Below, one piece after another: positions 17,676 to 27,622 of a stretch of DNA of 64,000 bases. Below the pieces are notes generated by a model. It was not told where the DNA came from. It saw nothing but the letters and a program-made list of their open reading frames with translations, and ran no database searches. The first letter of the stretch is position 1; every line of letters begins with the position of its first letter. The DNA is taken from contig NZ_CP018171.1 of the NCBI RefSeq assembly GCF_001889605.1, forward strand, positions 5,094,484 through 5,158,483, written 5' to 3'. The stretch is from Aquibium oceanicum. GTDB taxonomy: Bacteria; Pseudomonadota; Alphaproteobacteria; Rhizobiales; Rhizobiaceae. Position numbers and translations under genes: made by a program.

Positions 17676-18545
17676 GTGCGGTCGCGGACCGTATGGGCGC
17701 GGATAGTCCTGGCCGCATCCGCCCTCGTTTCGCCGCCGGCATGGGCCGATCCTCCCGGACCGCGTCCGAAGGGGCCGCAGCCGGTCACCGTCGAGCGCAT
17801 CTGCGACCTGATCGAAACGCACGCGAAAAGCAACGAGCTTCCCCCGGATTTCCTCGCGCGGCTGATCTGGAAGGAAAGCCGGTTCGACCCGAACGCGGTC
17901 AGCCCGGCCGGAGCGGAAGGGATCGCGCAGTTCATGCCCGGAACCGCGCAACTGCGGGGCCTGGCAGACAGCTTCGACGTCGAACAGGCGATCCCGGCTT
18001 CCGCCGCCTACCTGGGCGAGCTCAAGACAGGGTTGGGCAATCTCGGCCTCGCCGCGGCCGCCTACAATGCCGGCGAAGGCCGCGTCGGACGCTGGCTCCG
18101 GCAGGGCGGATTCCTGCCGCTGGAGACGGAGAACTACGTCCTCGACATTCTGGGCGAGCCCGCCGAGAACTTCATCGGCCGCACCCAGCCCGTGGTCGTC
18201 CCGCCGCTCCAGAAGGAAAAGACTTTCGAAGAGTCCTGCGAAGCGCTTCCGGTCACCATGAGCGCCACCGTGCCGATGGCCTCGGTGCACGTGAAGCCAT
18301 GGGGCATCCAGGTCGCCGGGAATTTCCGGCGCGCGGCAGCCGTGAGGCAATACCAGCGGGTGAAAGCGCGCTTCCCGGCGCTGCTTTCGGACCACGAACC
18401 GGTGGTGAGCCGCATACGCAGCCCGATCGGCCGGCGCGGCATCTATGCGGTGAGGATCGGCGCCGACGACCGCGCAGAGGCGAACGCGATCTGCCGTCAG
18501 TTGCGCGGTGTGGGCGGTTCCTGCGTGGTGCTGCGCAACCGGTAG
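17676..18545 (+). CDS. Secreted lytic transglycosylase with SPOR domain
   Basis: A 289-residue periplasmic enzyme. A signal peptide (residues 1-24, AWA/DPP) is followed by an SLT domain: catalytic E67 in WKESRFDPNAVSPAGAEGIA and AAYNAGEGRV further on. The last 85 residues (from WGIQVAGNF) form a SPOR-like peptidoglycan-binding repeat. It cleaves peptidoglycan glycan strands and may act at division sites through SPOR. The start is GTG 17676, five bases after ispG; no earlier start is in frame with a signal peptide. Confidence 0.88.
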   Translation: MRSRTVWARIVLAASALVSPPAWADPPGPRPKGPQPVTVERICDLIETHAKSNELPPDFLARLIWKESRFDPNAVSPAGAEGIAQFMPGTAQLRGLADSFDVEQAIPASAAYLGELKTGLGNLGLAAAAYNAGEGRVGRWLRQGGFLPLETENYVLDILGEPAENFIGRTQPVVVPPLQKEKTFEESCEALPVTMSATVPMASVHVKPWGIQVAGNFRRAAAVRQYQRVKARFPALLSDHEPVVSRIRSPIGRRGIYAVRIGADDRAEANAICRQLRGVGGSCVVLRNR

Positions 18546-18555
18546 AGGCAGCCGC

Positions 18556-21084
18556 TCAGGCCGTGCGCGCCATCTCGCCGCCGCCGATCCAGGTTTCCAC
18601 CTTCAGCGACAGCTTGTTGGGAGAGACCGGCTTGGAGAGGTAGTCGTCCATGCCCGCTTCCAGGCATTTCTCCTTGTCGCCCTTCAGCGCATGGGCCGTG
18701 ATTCCAATGATCGGGGTGTGCACGCCGGTCCCCCGCTCCGCCTCGCGGATCGCGCGGGTGGCTTCCAGCCCGTTCATCTCCGGCATCGAGACATCCATGA
18801 GGATGATCTTCGGCTTGAGCAGCCGATGCATCTCGACCGCCGACCGACCGTTGCCGGCGATGCGGTAGCTCAGCCCCAGGCCTTCGAGAATCTGGCGGAG
18901 CACCAGCTGATTGACCTCGTTGTCCTCGGCGACAAGGACGTCCAGCTGCCCCGGCTTGTTGATGGTCTGGGCGGAGATTCGCCGCTCGGTCGGCTCGACC
19001 AGCCGTACGCGGGAGGGAAACGGAACCGTCTCCGAGTTCCGAGGCGGCAGGATCTCCGTCCTCGCCCTCTGCATCACCGACACGAGCGTCTCGAGCAGCG
19101 CCGAGGAACGCGCCGGCTTGTGAAGATGCGCGGCGATGCCGAATTCGATGGCCAGGCGCGCGGTCTGTGCCTGGTCCACCGACGTCAGAAGCACGACCGG
19201 AACCGGAGCAATCTTCGGATTGTCCCGGATGGACTTTGCCACCTCACCGCCGTTCATGCCCGGCATCTGATAGTCCAGGATGACGCAGTCGACCGGGATG
19301 CCGAGCTGCCGTGCACGCTCCAGGAAGGCGATGCCGACCGCTCCGCTCTCGACAGCCGCGCAGTCGAAACCCCAGCTCTTGAGCTGTTCGACGAGAATGT
19401 CGCGATTGACCGGGTTGTCGTCGATCGCAAGCACCCGCGCACCTGTGACGTCGACCGGGACGACCGGTCTGGACGCGACACCCGAATTGTCGACCGGCAG
19501 CGAAATGGTGAACGAGAAGGTCGATCCCTCCCCGACCGAGCTCTCCACCGCGATCTTCCCGCCCATCAGTTCCACCAGCCGCGAGGCGATGGCGAGCCCC
19601 AGCCCGGTTCCCTCGTGCCGGCGGGTCGACGAGGCATCGACCTGTGCGAACTTGTCGAACACCGCGGACAACTTGTCCCGCGGAATGCCGATGCCGGTGT
19701 CCTCGACGCGCAGCGTGATGTCCACGGTCTCTCCGCGCACCGTGCCGGAGATATCGACCAGGACATGTCCCTTCTCGGTGAATTTCACGGCGTTGCCGAC
19801 CAGGTTGGTGGCGATCTGGCGGAAGCGGCCGACGTCTCCGACGACCGAAACCGGCAGCGCTGGATCGACCCGGACGATGAGTTCGAGGTCCTTCTCCGCG
19901 ACCTTTGCCGAAACCAGCGTCGCGACGTCCTCGATCGCCTCGCCGATGCGGAACGGCGCGGGATCGAGTTCCAGCTGCCCGGCATCGATCTTGGAGAAGT
20001 CGAGGATGTCGTTGATGATCGTCAGCAGCGAATTACCCGACTTCAGGATGACGTCGACGAACATCGACTGCCGCTTGTCGAGTTCCGTACGCTCCAGCAG
20101 TTCCGCCATGCCCATCACCCCGTTCATCGGGGTGCGGATCTCGTGGCTCATGTTCGCCAGGAATTCCGACTTGGCCCGGTCGGCGGCCTCGGCCTTCAGC
20201 TTGGCGCCTTCCACGGTTTCCTTCGCCCGGCGCAGGTCTTCGTGCGATGCATAGATGTTGCGCATCATCGGCTCGAAGATACGCAGCCCGACGAGCCCGC
20301 CCGCCGCGATCATGACGATCGCCACGACGAGCAGCGACAGCTGAAGCGTGCCATATCGCGAGATCATGTCAGCGTTGAGCTGGTCGAGGGAACGCGACAG
20401 GTTCGGGCGTAACCGGTCGTTGGCGAACTGCTTCAACTGGAGGAACACCCGCTGGGCGGCGGGCTGCGAATTGTCGCGGAAGATGTCGAGCCGGTCGGCG
20501 TGGGTGAGAACTTCGCGAATGTCGCGTTTCAGGGAGGCGGTGCCGTCTCCCTCCCAAATGTCGCGGACGGCCTTGGGTGCATCGATACCGATGATGGCAT
20601 CGAGCAGCGTGTCGCCGCCCCCGATATTGCCGTCGGACTGGTTCCCCGCCTCCCCCGCAGTGATAGAGCGGCTCTCGCCGACCATGACGTCTCCTTCGAT
20701 CGCATGCTCCAGCGCCTCGTAGGCTGACTGGAGACGATCGAGCGCATCGCGAAGATCGGCGCGGATCAGGGCGACTTCGGGAGGCGTTTCCAGAGACCCG
20801 TCCCTGTCGATTGAAGAGGGCGCCGCCATATCACCTGAAACCGTCGTGGAGGCGGCGGATGCCGATTTGCGGATGCGCGTGTTGTCAAGGCGCATCGTCT
20901 GGTAGAGCACGTCGCTCGTGGCATCTGCCATCGACGTGATGACCGCGCCGAATTTCACGTTCGTCTTTGCCAGTTCCGACTGCCACATCATGAAGCCGGT
21001 TCCGGCGGAGACCACCATCACGAAACCGGCCAGAATCGCGTAGATCCGGCCGCGCATGTAGGAGCGCGTGATGACTGGAGACAT
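18556..21084 (-). CDS. Hybrid sensor histidine kinase with two receiver domains
   Basis: An 842-residue inner-membrane kinase. Membrane helices at about 12-33 and 246-268 enclose a helical periplasmic sensor (35-245). Next come a short coiled coil, HisKA with H314 ([10 protein letters not shown]), HATPase_c ([26 protein letters not shown]), then REC1 with D604 and REC2 with D764, both with intact acidic pockets and lysines. Both receivers look able to be phosphorylated. A perfect CtrA box is 56 bases before the start (21140-21154), which suggests cell-cycle control. No cognate response regulator is adjacent, so output is through a phosphotransfer protein or c-di-GMP-type partner elsewhere. 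Confidence 0.9.
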   Translation of the reverse strand: MSPVITRSYMRGRIYAILAGFVMVVSAGTGFMMWQSELAKTNVKFGAVITSMADATSDVLYQTMRLDNTRIRKSASAASTTVSGDMAAPSSIDRDGSLETPPEVALIRADLRDALDRLQSAYEALEHAIEGDVMVGESRSITAGEAGNQSDGNIGGGDTLLDAIIGIDAPKAVRDIWEGDGTASLKRDIREVLTHADRLDIFRDNSQPAAQRVFLQLKQFANDRLRPNLSRSLDQLNADMISRYGTLQLSLLVVAIVMIAAGGLVGLRIFEPMMRNIYASHEDLRRAKETVEGAKLKAEAADRAKSEFLANMSHEIRTPMNGVMGMAELLERTELDKRQSMFVDVILKSGNSLLTIINDILDFSKIDAGQLELDPAPFRIGEAIEDVATLVSAKVAEKDLELIVRVDPALPVSVVGDVGRFRQIATNLVGNAVKFTEKGHVLVDISGTVRGETVDITLRVEDTGIGIPRDKLSAVFDKFAQVDASSTRRHEGTGLGLAIASRLVELMGGKIAVESSVGEGSTFSFTISLPVDNSGVASRPVVPVDVTGARVLAIDDNPVNRDILVEQLKSWGFDCAAVESGAVGIAFLERARQLGIPVDCVILDYQMPGMNGGEVAKSIRDNPKIAPVPVVLLTSVDQAQTARLAIEFGIAAHLHKPARSSALLETLVSVMQRARTEILPPRNSETVPFPSRVRLVEPTERRISAQTINKPGQLDVLVAEDNEVNQLVLRQILEGLGLSYRIAGNGRSAVEMHRLLKPKIILMDVSMPEMNGLEATRAIREAERGTGVHTPIIGITAHALKGDKEKCLEAGMDDYLSKPVSPNKLSLKVETWIGGGEMARTA

Positions 21085-21139
21085 GGCGTACCCGAAAAAC
21101 TGAAATCGCCCGAATGTCCGTAAACATCGAGCAATCGCG

Positions 21140-21154
21140 TTAAACCGGGCTTAA
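21140..21154. promoter_or_regulatory. CtrA binding site (perfect TTAA-N7-TTAA) before the hybrid kinase
   Basis: TTAA-ACCGGGC-TTAA, an exact CtrA full site, 56 bases before the kinase start (21084) and 26 bases before the stop of the upstream polyprenyl synthase gene, which lies on the same strand. The placement is right for a kinase promoter. An associated -10 is not obvious. Confidence 0.65.
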
Positions 21155-21179
21155 CGCTCAGCTTTTCCGCCTGATCGGG

Positions 21180-22118
21180 TCAGTGGTCGCGCTCGATCAC
21201 GAACCGCGCGGCCGTGCGAAGCATGGTCCCGGCCTCGCCGAACGGCCGCAACAGGTCGTTGGCCTGGTCCATCAGCCCGGACAATTGCCGGCGCGTCCAC
21301 TCGATGCCGTGCAAGCCGGCGAGCGTCGCCTTGCCCGCCGCCGCGTCCTTTCCCGCCGCCTTGCCGAGCGTGGCGGCATCGGAGGTCAGGTCGAGGAGGT
21401 CGTCGGCGAGTTGGAAGGCGAGGCCGATCGCGGAGCCGAATTCCGCCAGCCGCTCGCGGTCGGCGGGACTCGCCTGCCCGACGATCGCGCCGGCCTCGCA
21501 GGCGAAGCGGATAAGCGCACCGGTCTTCATGGCCTGGAGCCGGAGGATCCCGTCCTCGCCGGGCGTCTCTCGCTCGGCCGCGAGATCGAGAAACTGTCCG
21601 CCGGCCATGCCGCCCAGTCCCGCCGCCCGCGCCAAACGGGTGACGAGTTCGACGCGCCGCTCGGCCGGGAGTTCCGTCTCTTCGCTGGCGATGACGTCGA
21701 AGGCGTAGGTCAAGAGGCTGTCGCCTGCGAGGATCGCCGTCGCCTCGTCGAACGCCCGGTGCACGGTCGGCCGCCCGCGCCGCATGTCGTCGTCGTCCAT
21801 GGCGGGCAGGTCGTCGTGGATCAGCGAGTAGCAATGAATGCATTCCAGCGCCGCCGCGACCCGCAAGGGGGCGGTACCCGTCGCGCCGAAAAGGGCGGCA
21901 CTCTCCAGTAGCAGGAACGGCCGTAGCCGCTTCCCGCCGCCGAGCGCCCCATGGCGGATCGCCTGCAAGAGGCCGGACGGCCGCGCCACCTCGCCGTCGC
22001 GCGGGCGGTCGTCCAGAAGCGCCCGCAGCATGGATTCCACGGCATCGGCATGCGCCATGCGCGTTGCTTCGAAGAGGGTTTCGACATCGGCTTGCATGCG
22101 GGCGAGCGATGGCCGCAA
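21180..22118 (-). CDS. Polyprenyl (farnesyl) diphosphate synthase
   Basis: About 312 residues of the trans-prenyltransferase family. The first aspartate-rich motif DDLPAMDDD is at 102-110, preceded by the YSLIH typical of E. coli IspA, and the second DDLLD at 239-243. It condenses isopentenyl diphosphate into farnesyl or geranylgeranyl diphosphate in the cytoplasm. The start is not sure: TTG 22118 has GGGGA upstream, ATG 22097 none. The motif set favours a farnesyl-type product (ispA), but product length cannot be read with certainty. Confidence 0.85.
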   Translation of the reverse strand: MRPSLARMQADVETLFEATRMAHADAVESMLRALLDDRPRDGEVARPSGLLQAIRHGALGGGKRLRPFLLLESAALFGATGTAPLRVAAALECIHCYSLIHDDLPAMDDDDMRRGRPTVHRAFDEATAILAGDSLLTYAFDVIASEETELPAERRVELVTRLARAAGLGGMAGGQFLDLAAERETPGEDGILRLQAMKTGALIRFACEAGAIVGQASPADRERLAEFGSAIGLAFQLADDLLDLTSDAATLGKAAGKDAAAGKATLAGLHGIEWTRRQLSGLMDQANDLLRPFGEAGTMLRTAARFVIERDH

Positions 22119-22192
22119 ATTCCCCGGTGGTCAAGCGCGGCGTTGCACCTGGTGTTCTCGCGCTTTATGTCCACGATAGGTGAAGCGAATGC

Positions 22193-22957
22193 ATGCCCGT
22201 TGTGGAAACACCCGAAGTTGACCCCGAGCCCGCGGAGGGCCCAATGGCGCGCCGCGCGGCGAAACAGAGACGATCCCGGTTCAGATTGCGCAGGTGGCTG
22301 GGGGTCCTCCTGGTGGCGCTGGTCGCGCTCGCCCTGATCCCGGCGGCATTGACGCTGCTCTATCTGCTCCCCTTCGTCCATCCGATCTCCACCCTGATGG
22401 CGAAGGACCTCGTCACGCTCGAGGGCTACGAGCGCGAATGGGTTCCGCTGGAGGAGATCGCACCCGTGCTGGTTCACTCCGTCATCATGTCCGAGGACGG
22501 CCAGTTCTGTTCGCACCGGGGCATCGACTGGGGCGCCCTCAACCAGGTCATCGACGGCGCACTGGCAGGCGAGGAGACGCGCGGCGCCTCGACGATCCCC
22601 ATGCAGACGGTCAAGAACCTGTTCCTGTGGCAGGGCCGCTCCTTCGTGCGCAAGGCGCTCGAAGCTCCGATGGCGCTCGCCTTCGACGCCATCGTGCCCA
22701 AGAAACGCATCATGGAGATCTATCTCAACATCGTGGAGTGGGGCCCCGGCATCTATGGCGCCGAAGCCGCTGCGCAGCACCATTTCGGAGTATCGGCGGC
22801 CAAGCTGTCGCGCCGGCAGGCCGCCCTCCTCGCCGTGACGCTCCCCAACCCGATCGCCCGTACACCGGGGCGGCCGACCTCCGGGCTGAACAAGCTCGCC
22901 AATGTCATCGAGAAACGGGCACAGCAGGCCGGCTCCCACATTCGCTGCGTGAAGTAG
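22193..22957 (+). CDS. mtgA: Monofunctional peptidoglycan glycosyltransferase
   Basis: A 254-residue protein with a basic cytoplasmic start, one membrane helix (about residues 35-60) and a GT51 domain. The catalytic glutamate is E101 in [14 protein letters not shown], and the [14 protein letters not shown] motif follows. It polymerises lipid II into glycan strands without a transpeptidase domain. ATG 22193 follows AGGTGAAG. It is divergent from the polyprenyl synthase. Confidence 0.93.
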   Translation: MPVVETPEVDPEPAEGPMARRAAKQRRSRFRLRRWLGVLLVALVALALIPAALTLLYLLPFVHPISTLMAKDLVTLEGYEREWVPLEEIAPVLVHSVIMSEDGQFCSHRGIDWGALNQVIDGALAGEETRGASTIPMQTVKNLFLWQGRSFVRKALEAPMALAFDAIVPKKRIMEIYLNIVEWGPGIYGAEAAAQHHFGVSAAKLSRRQAALLAVTLPNPIARTPGRPTSGLNKLANVIEKRAQQAGSHIRCVK

Positions 22958-23116
22958 GACGCCTCGGCGCGGCCGTGCGACAAAAATTTGGCGACCCCGC
23001 TGGCCAAAGCGGGTTCCAGCGTGTATAGGCACGCGACTTTCAAAAAACAGCCTGTCGCGACTGGCTCTTCGAAACGAGGGCGCGGCGGGCTTTGACCGAT
23101 CGATGGAGCAGGTTCC

Positions 23117-23299
23117 ATGGCTGTACCCAAAAGAAAAACCTCGCCGTCCAAGCGCGGCATGCGTCGCGCCGCCGACGCGCTGAAGGCCCCGACCTATGTC
23201 GAGGACAAGAACTCGGGCGAACTTCGCCGTCCGCATCACATCGACCTGAAGACCGGCATGTACCGCGGCCGTCAGGTTCTCGAATCCAAGGAAAGCTGA
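23117..23299 (+). CDS. rpmF: 50S ribosomal protein L32
   Basis: A 60-residue protein beginning [20 protein letters not shown], the conserved L32 N-terminus. It lacks the zinc-binding cysteines, as is usual in alphaproteobacteria. Two hairpins with T runs follow directly (23298-23354). Confidence 0.97.
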   Translation: MAVPKRKTSPSKRGMRRAADALKAPTYVEDKNSGELRRPHHIDLKTGMYRGRQVLESKES

Positions 23300-23354
23300 G
23301 CCGCCTTCAGGCTCTCTTTTCGTGACGCATCGACCGGCCCCGTGCCGGTCTTTT
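23298..23354 (+). terminator. Tandem intrinsic terminators after rpmF
   Basis: A weak hairpin GAGCC/GGCTC followed by TCTTTT overlaps the rpmF stop codon. A stronger one, GACCGGC-CCCGT-GCCGGTC followed by TTTT, is at 23332-23354. Confidence 0.75.
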
Positions 23355-23432
23355 GCGTTTGTGGCCTGGCATCATCTTGACGCTGCGCTCCGGCCCGCTA
23401 CACCGGTGCGGACCTGACAAAGCGAGTGCGCA

Positions 23433-23834
23433 ATGGCCTCCATCCCGCTGCTGATCGTCCCCTTCATCATCTTCAACCTCGGCCTCGCCGGGATGCTCGG
23501 CGGCGGTCCAGCCGGACCGTGGGAGCAGGTGCTCTTCACCATCCCGATGATGTCAGGCGGCGACTGGTCGATGACGCTGGGCGACCTCACCATCCTGATC
23601 GCGCTCATCCTGCTCTTCGTCGAGATCATGAAGTCGACCCGGACCTCGAATGCCTCCGTCGTCGACCATCTCCTCTCCACCTTCGTCTTCGTCGCCTATC
23701 TCGTGGAGTTCCTCCTCGTGCGCGGCGCCGCGCATTCGGTCTTCTTCATCCTCCTCGTCATCGCGCTGGTCGATCTCGTGGCCGGCTTCTCCGTCTCGAT
23801 CCGCTCGGCGGGGCGCGACGTCAGCTTCAACTGA
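23433..23834 (+). CDS. Conserved small membrane protein of unknown function
   Basis: A 133-residue protein with about four hydrophobic segments, among them ILIALILLFVEIM and FILLVIALVDLVAGF. It has few charged loops. No catalytic residues are visible and no family name is recalled. It begins at ATG 23433 and its stop is 45 bases before the gamma-glutamyltransferase start, so the two may be co-transcribed. Confidence 0.65.
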   Translation: MASIPLLIVPFIIFNLGLAGMLGGGPAGPWEQVLFTIPMMSGGDWSMTLGDLTILIALILLFVEIMKSTRTSNASVVDHLLSTFVFVAYLVEFLLVRGAAHSVFFILLVIALVDLVAGFSVSIRSAGRDVSFN

Positions 23835-23878
23835 TCGCTCCCGTCGAACAGACGCGTAACCGCCGCCACGGAGGTTCC

Positions 23879-25465
23879 TTGCGCAATTTCGATCTGCCGG
23901 GCCGCTCCCCCGTGATCGCCGAGAACGGCATGGCGGCGACTTCGCACCCGCTGGCGACGGCCACGGCCCTTTCGGTCCTGAAGGACGGCGGCAACGCTGT
24001 CGATGCCGCCATCGCCGCCGCCGCGACGCTGGCGGTGGTCGAGCCGCACATGACGGGCATTGGCGGAGATTGCTTCGTCATCCTGGCCGAGCCGGACAGC
24101 TCGCTGCATGGCCTCAACGGCTCCGGCCGCGCGCCGGCGGGAGCGAATGCGGCGTGGTATCGCGAGCGCGGCTTCACGGACATGCCCGCCACCGGCCCGC
24201 ACAGCGTGACCGTCCCCGGCGCGATCAAGGCCTGGGAGGTGCTGTCGCAGCGTTTCGGAACCCGCGGCTTCGACCGGCTCTTCCTCGACGCCATCCGCTA
24301 CGCGGAGGAAGGGTTCGCGATCCACCCTCGAGTCGCGCGCGACTGGGCGCGTTATGCCTCGGAACTCGCCGCCGACGAAGGCGGCGCGATGCACTATCTC
24401 CCCAATGGACGCACGCCCCCGGTCTTTGCCCGCCACCGGCTTCCGGCGCTCGGCGCGACCTTGCGCCAAATCGCCGAGCGCGGCTCCGTCGCCTTCTACG
24501 AGGGAGAGGTCGCCACGGAAATCGCCAGGACCGTACGCGAAAAGGGCGGATTCCTGACCGAGGAGGATCTGGCGAAAGTCTCCGCCGACTGGGTCGATCC
24601 CATCACGACCGCCTACCGCGGCCACGACGTGTTCGAGATCCCGCCGAGCGGCCAGGGCCTCACCGCCCTGATCATGCTGAACCTGATGAAGCAACTCGGC
24701 GCCGATCGCACTTCCGTCGACGGCACCGACCGCTGGCACCTGATGATCGAGGCGGCGCGCCTCGCCTATGCCGTGCGTGACAGCCACATCGCCGATCCAG
24801 CTTCGATGAACTGCGACACCAGGGATTTGCTCGACCTGGCCTACGCCAGGGCCCTCGCCGGTGGCTTCCTCCAGGAGCGGCGCAACGACAGGATCGTGCT
24901 TCCCCCGGTTCCAAACTCCGACACGGTATACCTGTGCGTGGTCGACCGCGACCGCCGCGCCGTCTCCTTCATCAATTCGCTCTACTCCGGTTTCGGCTCG
25001 AGGATCGTCACGCCGAACTCCGGCGTCGTCCTGCAGAACCGCGGCGCTTGCTTCACGCTGAAGAAAGGCCACCCCAACGAACTCGCGCCGGCCAAGCGTC
25101 CAATGCACACCATCATCCCCGGCATGGCGATGAAGGCCGGGAAGCCCTCATACGCGTTCGGTGTCATGGGCGGAGCCTACCAGCCAATGGGCCATGCGCT
25201 GGTGCTTTCCAACATGCTGGACTTCGGCATGGACCCGCAGCAGGCGATCGATTTTCCGCGGCTGTTCTGGGGCGAGGACGGCACGCTGGAAGCGGAGGCC
25301 GGCATTCCGGCCGGTGTCCGCGAGGGACTGGCCGCGAAAGGTCACACCCTCCGCGACGCCCTCGGCCCCTGGGGCGGCGCCCAGCTCATAGCGATCGACC
25401 ACGAGAGCGGGTTCCTCATCGGCGGATCGGATCCGCGCAAGGATGGGTGCGCGCTGGGGTGGTGA
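23879..25465 (+). CDS. Gamma-glutamyltransferase-family enzyme (cytoplasmic type)
   Basis: A 528-residue Ntn-hydrolase. It shows the family hallmarks GGNAVDAAIAAAATLAVVEP, MTGIGGDCF and, at the autoprocessing site, NSDTVYLCVVDRDRRA with the threonine that becomes the nucleophile. There is no signal peptide, unlike classic periplasmic GGT, so a cytoplasmic role such as oxamate or glutathione-conjugate hydrolysis is possible. The TTG start at 23879 follows GGAGG by four bases; earlier open frame is not coding-like. Confidence 0.85.
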   Translation: MRNFDLPGRSPVIAENGMAATSHPLATATALSVLKDGGNAVDAAIAAAATLAVVEPHMTGIGGDCFVILAEPDSSLHGLNGSGRAPAGANAAWYRERGFTDMPATGPHSVTVPGAIKAWEVLSQRFGTRGFDRLFLDAIRYAEEGFAIHPRVARDWARYASELAADEGGAMHYLPNGRTPPVFARHRLPALGATLRQIAERGSVAFYEGEVATEIARTVREKGGFLTEEDLAKVSADWVDPITTAYRGHDVFEIPPSGQGLTALIMLNLMKQLGADRTSVDGTDRWHLMIEAARLAYAVRDSHIADPASMNCDTRDLLDLAYARALAGGFLQERRNDRIVLPPVPNSDTVYLCVVDRDRRAVSFINSLYSGFGSRIVTPNSGVVLQNRGACFTLKKGHPNELAPAKRPMHTIIPGMAMKAGKPSYAFGVMGGAYQPMGHALVLSNMLDFGMDPQQAIDFPRLFWGEDGTLEAEAGIPAGVREGLAAKGHTLRDALGPWGGAQLIAIDHESGFLIGGSDPRKDGCALGW

Positions 25466-25613
25466 GCGGCAGGCTCAGACTGTGTCGGCCCGTCTCTGCC
25501 GTAAGTCTTCAGACGCGTCGGCGTCACAGCAACAGTGGTGAAAGTCAGATTGGTGATTGAAATCAACCCCCATGATATGCGAAGTACTTCGAGGACTGAG
25601 CGGGAACCAACTG
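25466..25613. other. Intergenic stretch before the low-GC gene
   Basis: About 150 bases where GC drops. It holds only in-frame alternative starts of the next gene (TTG 25557, ATG 25572). No terminator or repeat is seen. Confidence 0.4.
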
Positions 25614-26534
25614 ATGAAAACCGAGGACGAATATCTTAAAATGATAAAAGCCTCGGAGTGGAACCGCACGGTTCCACCTTGGGTCGAAAACACTTTCTCA
25701 ATGATGCGGCCCCCTGAGAAGGCGATGCTGTGGCATTTGACCAAGGATTTCCACCGCCCGCTCGATTGCATCGTGGATGCAGGGTGCTGGACCGGAGCAT
25801 CCACCTTGGCTTTCTGCCTTGGAATCAAGGATGGCGGCCATCCGGCGCGCAGCGGCATGGTGGCATCGTTCGATTTGTTCGTCGCGGATGAACACACCCG
25901 GACGATTTATCTCCAGCGAAAAGGTCTCGATGTAAAAGTTGGCTCCTCACTTATACCCATTTTTCTGAACAACATTTACGGTCACGAAGATCTTATATCA
26001 ATCGTTAAAGGCGACCTCCTCGATCACAGCTGGAGTGGCAGGCCTATCGACATTCTTTTCCTTGATCTTTTGAAGACAAAGGCGTTGAACACGCAGGGTT
26101 CAAAGATATTCTTCCCCCATCTCCGACCTCAATCGATTATTATTCAGCAGGATTATGTCTTTGATCATCTTCCATGGATTCCGCTGACGATGCAGATGTT
26201 CCGCGATCATTTTGAGGTTGTCGGATATTGCCTTTCAAGTGCATTGTTCATGGTGAGGTCGACGCCATCCGAGTCCGAGGTGAGCGAGCGACTTGCCGAG
26301 ATGGATGAAATGCCTCTGGAGGCGAAACTGGTCGCGTTCGATGAGATCATTTCGCAAATGCCCCACCCCGTGCAGCGTACTCAACTGGAATTGTCTCGCA
26401 TGTGGTGCGCTCTTCATTATGGGGGACCGGATCGCGCAAGGCACGAACTGTCACTCTTCGAGTACGACGAGAAAATGAATTGGGTCGCGTTGAAGCTACG
26501 TCAACTGGAGCACTCGATCGCGCGAGCAAGATAG
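25614..26534 (+). CDS. Putative SAM-dependent methyltransferase-like protein, lower GC
   Basis: A protein of about 306 residues. Residues 49-60 (CIVDAGCWTGAS) resemble the glycine-rich SAM-binding loop of class I methyltransferases, and DILFLDLLKTKA could be the strand-4 acidic region. The C-terminal 80 residues are helical and unassigned. Base composition is visibly lower (near 50% GC) than the neighbours at about 65%, with codons such as AAA, TTT and ATA, which suggests lateral acquisition. Starts at 25572 and 25557 are possible; ATG 25614 follows GCGGGA. The fold is proposed from a short motif and the substrate is unknown. Confidence 0.55.
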   Translation: MKTEDEYLKMIKASEWNRTVPPWVENTFSMMRPPEKAMLWHLTKDFHRPLDCIVDAGCWTGASTLAFCLGIKDGGHPARSGMVASFDLFVADEHTRTIYLQRKGLDVKVGSSLIPIFLNNIYGHEDLISIVKGDLLDHSWSGRPIDILFLDLLKTKALNTQGSKIFFPHLRPQSIIIQQDYVFDHLPWIPLTMQMFRDHFEVVGYCLSSALFMVRSTPSESEVSERLAEMDEMPLEAKLVAFDEIISQMPHPVQRTQLELSRMWCALHYGGPDRARHELSLFEYDEKMNWVALKLRQLEHSIARAR

Positions 26535-26719
26535 AAATGATGGTCCATGCGTCGTGCAGGCTCCCTCCTCTCGGGTGTTAGATAGTCATCCAACACCTCT
26601 CAGGAGAGTGAGCAATGCTTGGGCGGCGCCAGTAAGTCATGCTCGCAATTGGGCTATACTTGCGTAACTGGACAAATCAGCAACCCGGCTATCAGGCGAT
26701 AGGGGAAGTTCGGCCCTTC

Positions 26720-27328
26720 TCACCCCATCCGGTCGATCTTGCGCTGCATCGCGGCGATCTGTTCCTTGAGTTCCTTCAGCTCATCGCCGCTCTGGGCGGC
26801 CGGTGCAGGCTGTTCTTCCGGCTCCGGGCTGGCCGCCGCGCCGCCTTGCGGCGGAAAGGGCGTGAACATGCGCATGGCGTTCTGGAACATCTCGATGTTG
26901 CGCCGCGTCTGCTCCTCGAGCGCCTTGATCGGGGTCGCGACGTTCATCATCTCCATCGGCGACTTCGCCATGGTGGATTTCATCTGCTCGCGGAACCGTT
27001 CCTGCTCCTTGGCAAAGGCGATCATCGACTGTTCGAGGAAACTCGGCACGACCATCTGCATCTGGTCGCCGTAGAAGGAGATGAGCTGTCGCAGGAAGGG
27101 CACCGGCAGCATGTTCTGCCCGTCCTTGTTCTCCAGCTCGAAGATAATCTGTGTCAGCACCGGATGGGTGATGTCGTCCCCGGACTTGGCATCCTGAACC
27201 TTGAAGTCCTCGCCCTTCTTGACCATCTCGGCCAGGTCCTCGAGCGTGACGTAGGTTGATGTGCCGGTGTTGTAGAGGCGGCGGTTGGCATATTTTTTTA
27301 TGACCACCGGATCGTCTTTGACAGGCAC
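26720..27328 (-). CDS. phaR: Polyhydroxyalkanoate synthesis repressor PhaR
   Basis: A 202-residue protein. The N-terminal 60 residues, with [20 protein letters not shown], are the DNA-binding PHB/PHA accumulation regulator domain, and residues 60-110 form the second conserved domain ([19 protein letters not shown]). The rest is a proline-rich tail ending in a short coiled coil. PhaR represses phasin and its own gene and binds PHB granules. The GTG at 27328 has GGGAGGG six bases ahead and replaces a longer frame. It is divergent from phaAB, with a palindrome between. Confidence 0.92.
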   Translation of the reverse strand: MPVKDDPVVIKKYANRRLYNTGTSTYVTLEDLAEMVKKGEDFKVQDAKSGDDITHPVLTQIIFELENKDGQNMLPVPFLRQLISFYGDQMQMVVPSFLEQSMIAFAKEQERFREQMKSTMAKSPMEMMNVATPIKALEEQTRRNIEMFQNAMRMFTPFPPQGGAAASPEPEEQPAPAAQSGDELKELKEQIAAMQRKIDRMG

Positions 27329-27428
27329 GCGACCCTCCCAGACATTTGGAATATGAAGCGCGATCGGTCGAACGCGCCATGCCATGCGATGAGGATATGC
27401 CTAAATCATCGCCGATTGAAAGCGCTTT

Positions 27429-27439
27429 GTGCAGTGCAC
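27429..27439. promoter_or_regulatory. GTGCA-G-TGCAC palindrome in the phaR/phaA intergenic
   Basis: A perfect 5-1-5 inverted repeat rich in TGC lies between the divergent phaR (start 27328) and phaA (start 27623). PhaR of Paracoccus is known to bind TGC-rich sites, so this is a candidate operator for both genes. Position and symmetry are seen; binding is inferred. Confidence 0.4.
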
Positions 27440-27622
27440 GAAGCCGCGGCGGGCAGACGGCCTTTCTCCTTCGGATGGCAACGAGCCTGCCCGCACGTCG
27501 GCGCAAGGGTCCCCCGGCACCGCCGATTCCGGTTTGACACAGGTCATGGAAAGGGCAAGAAAAGTCGCCACCGTCCGGCCCGGGAGCCGGTTCGAGCGAT
27601 CCGTCCTTCAGGGAGATACACA

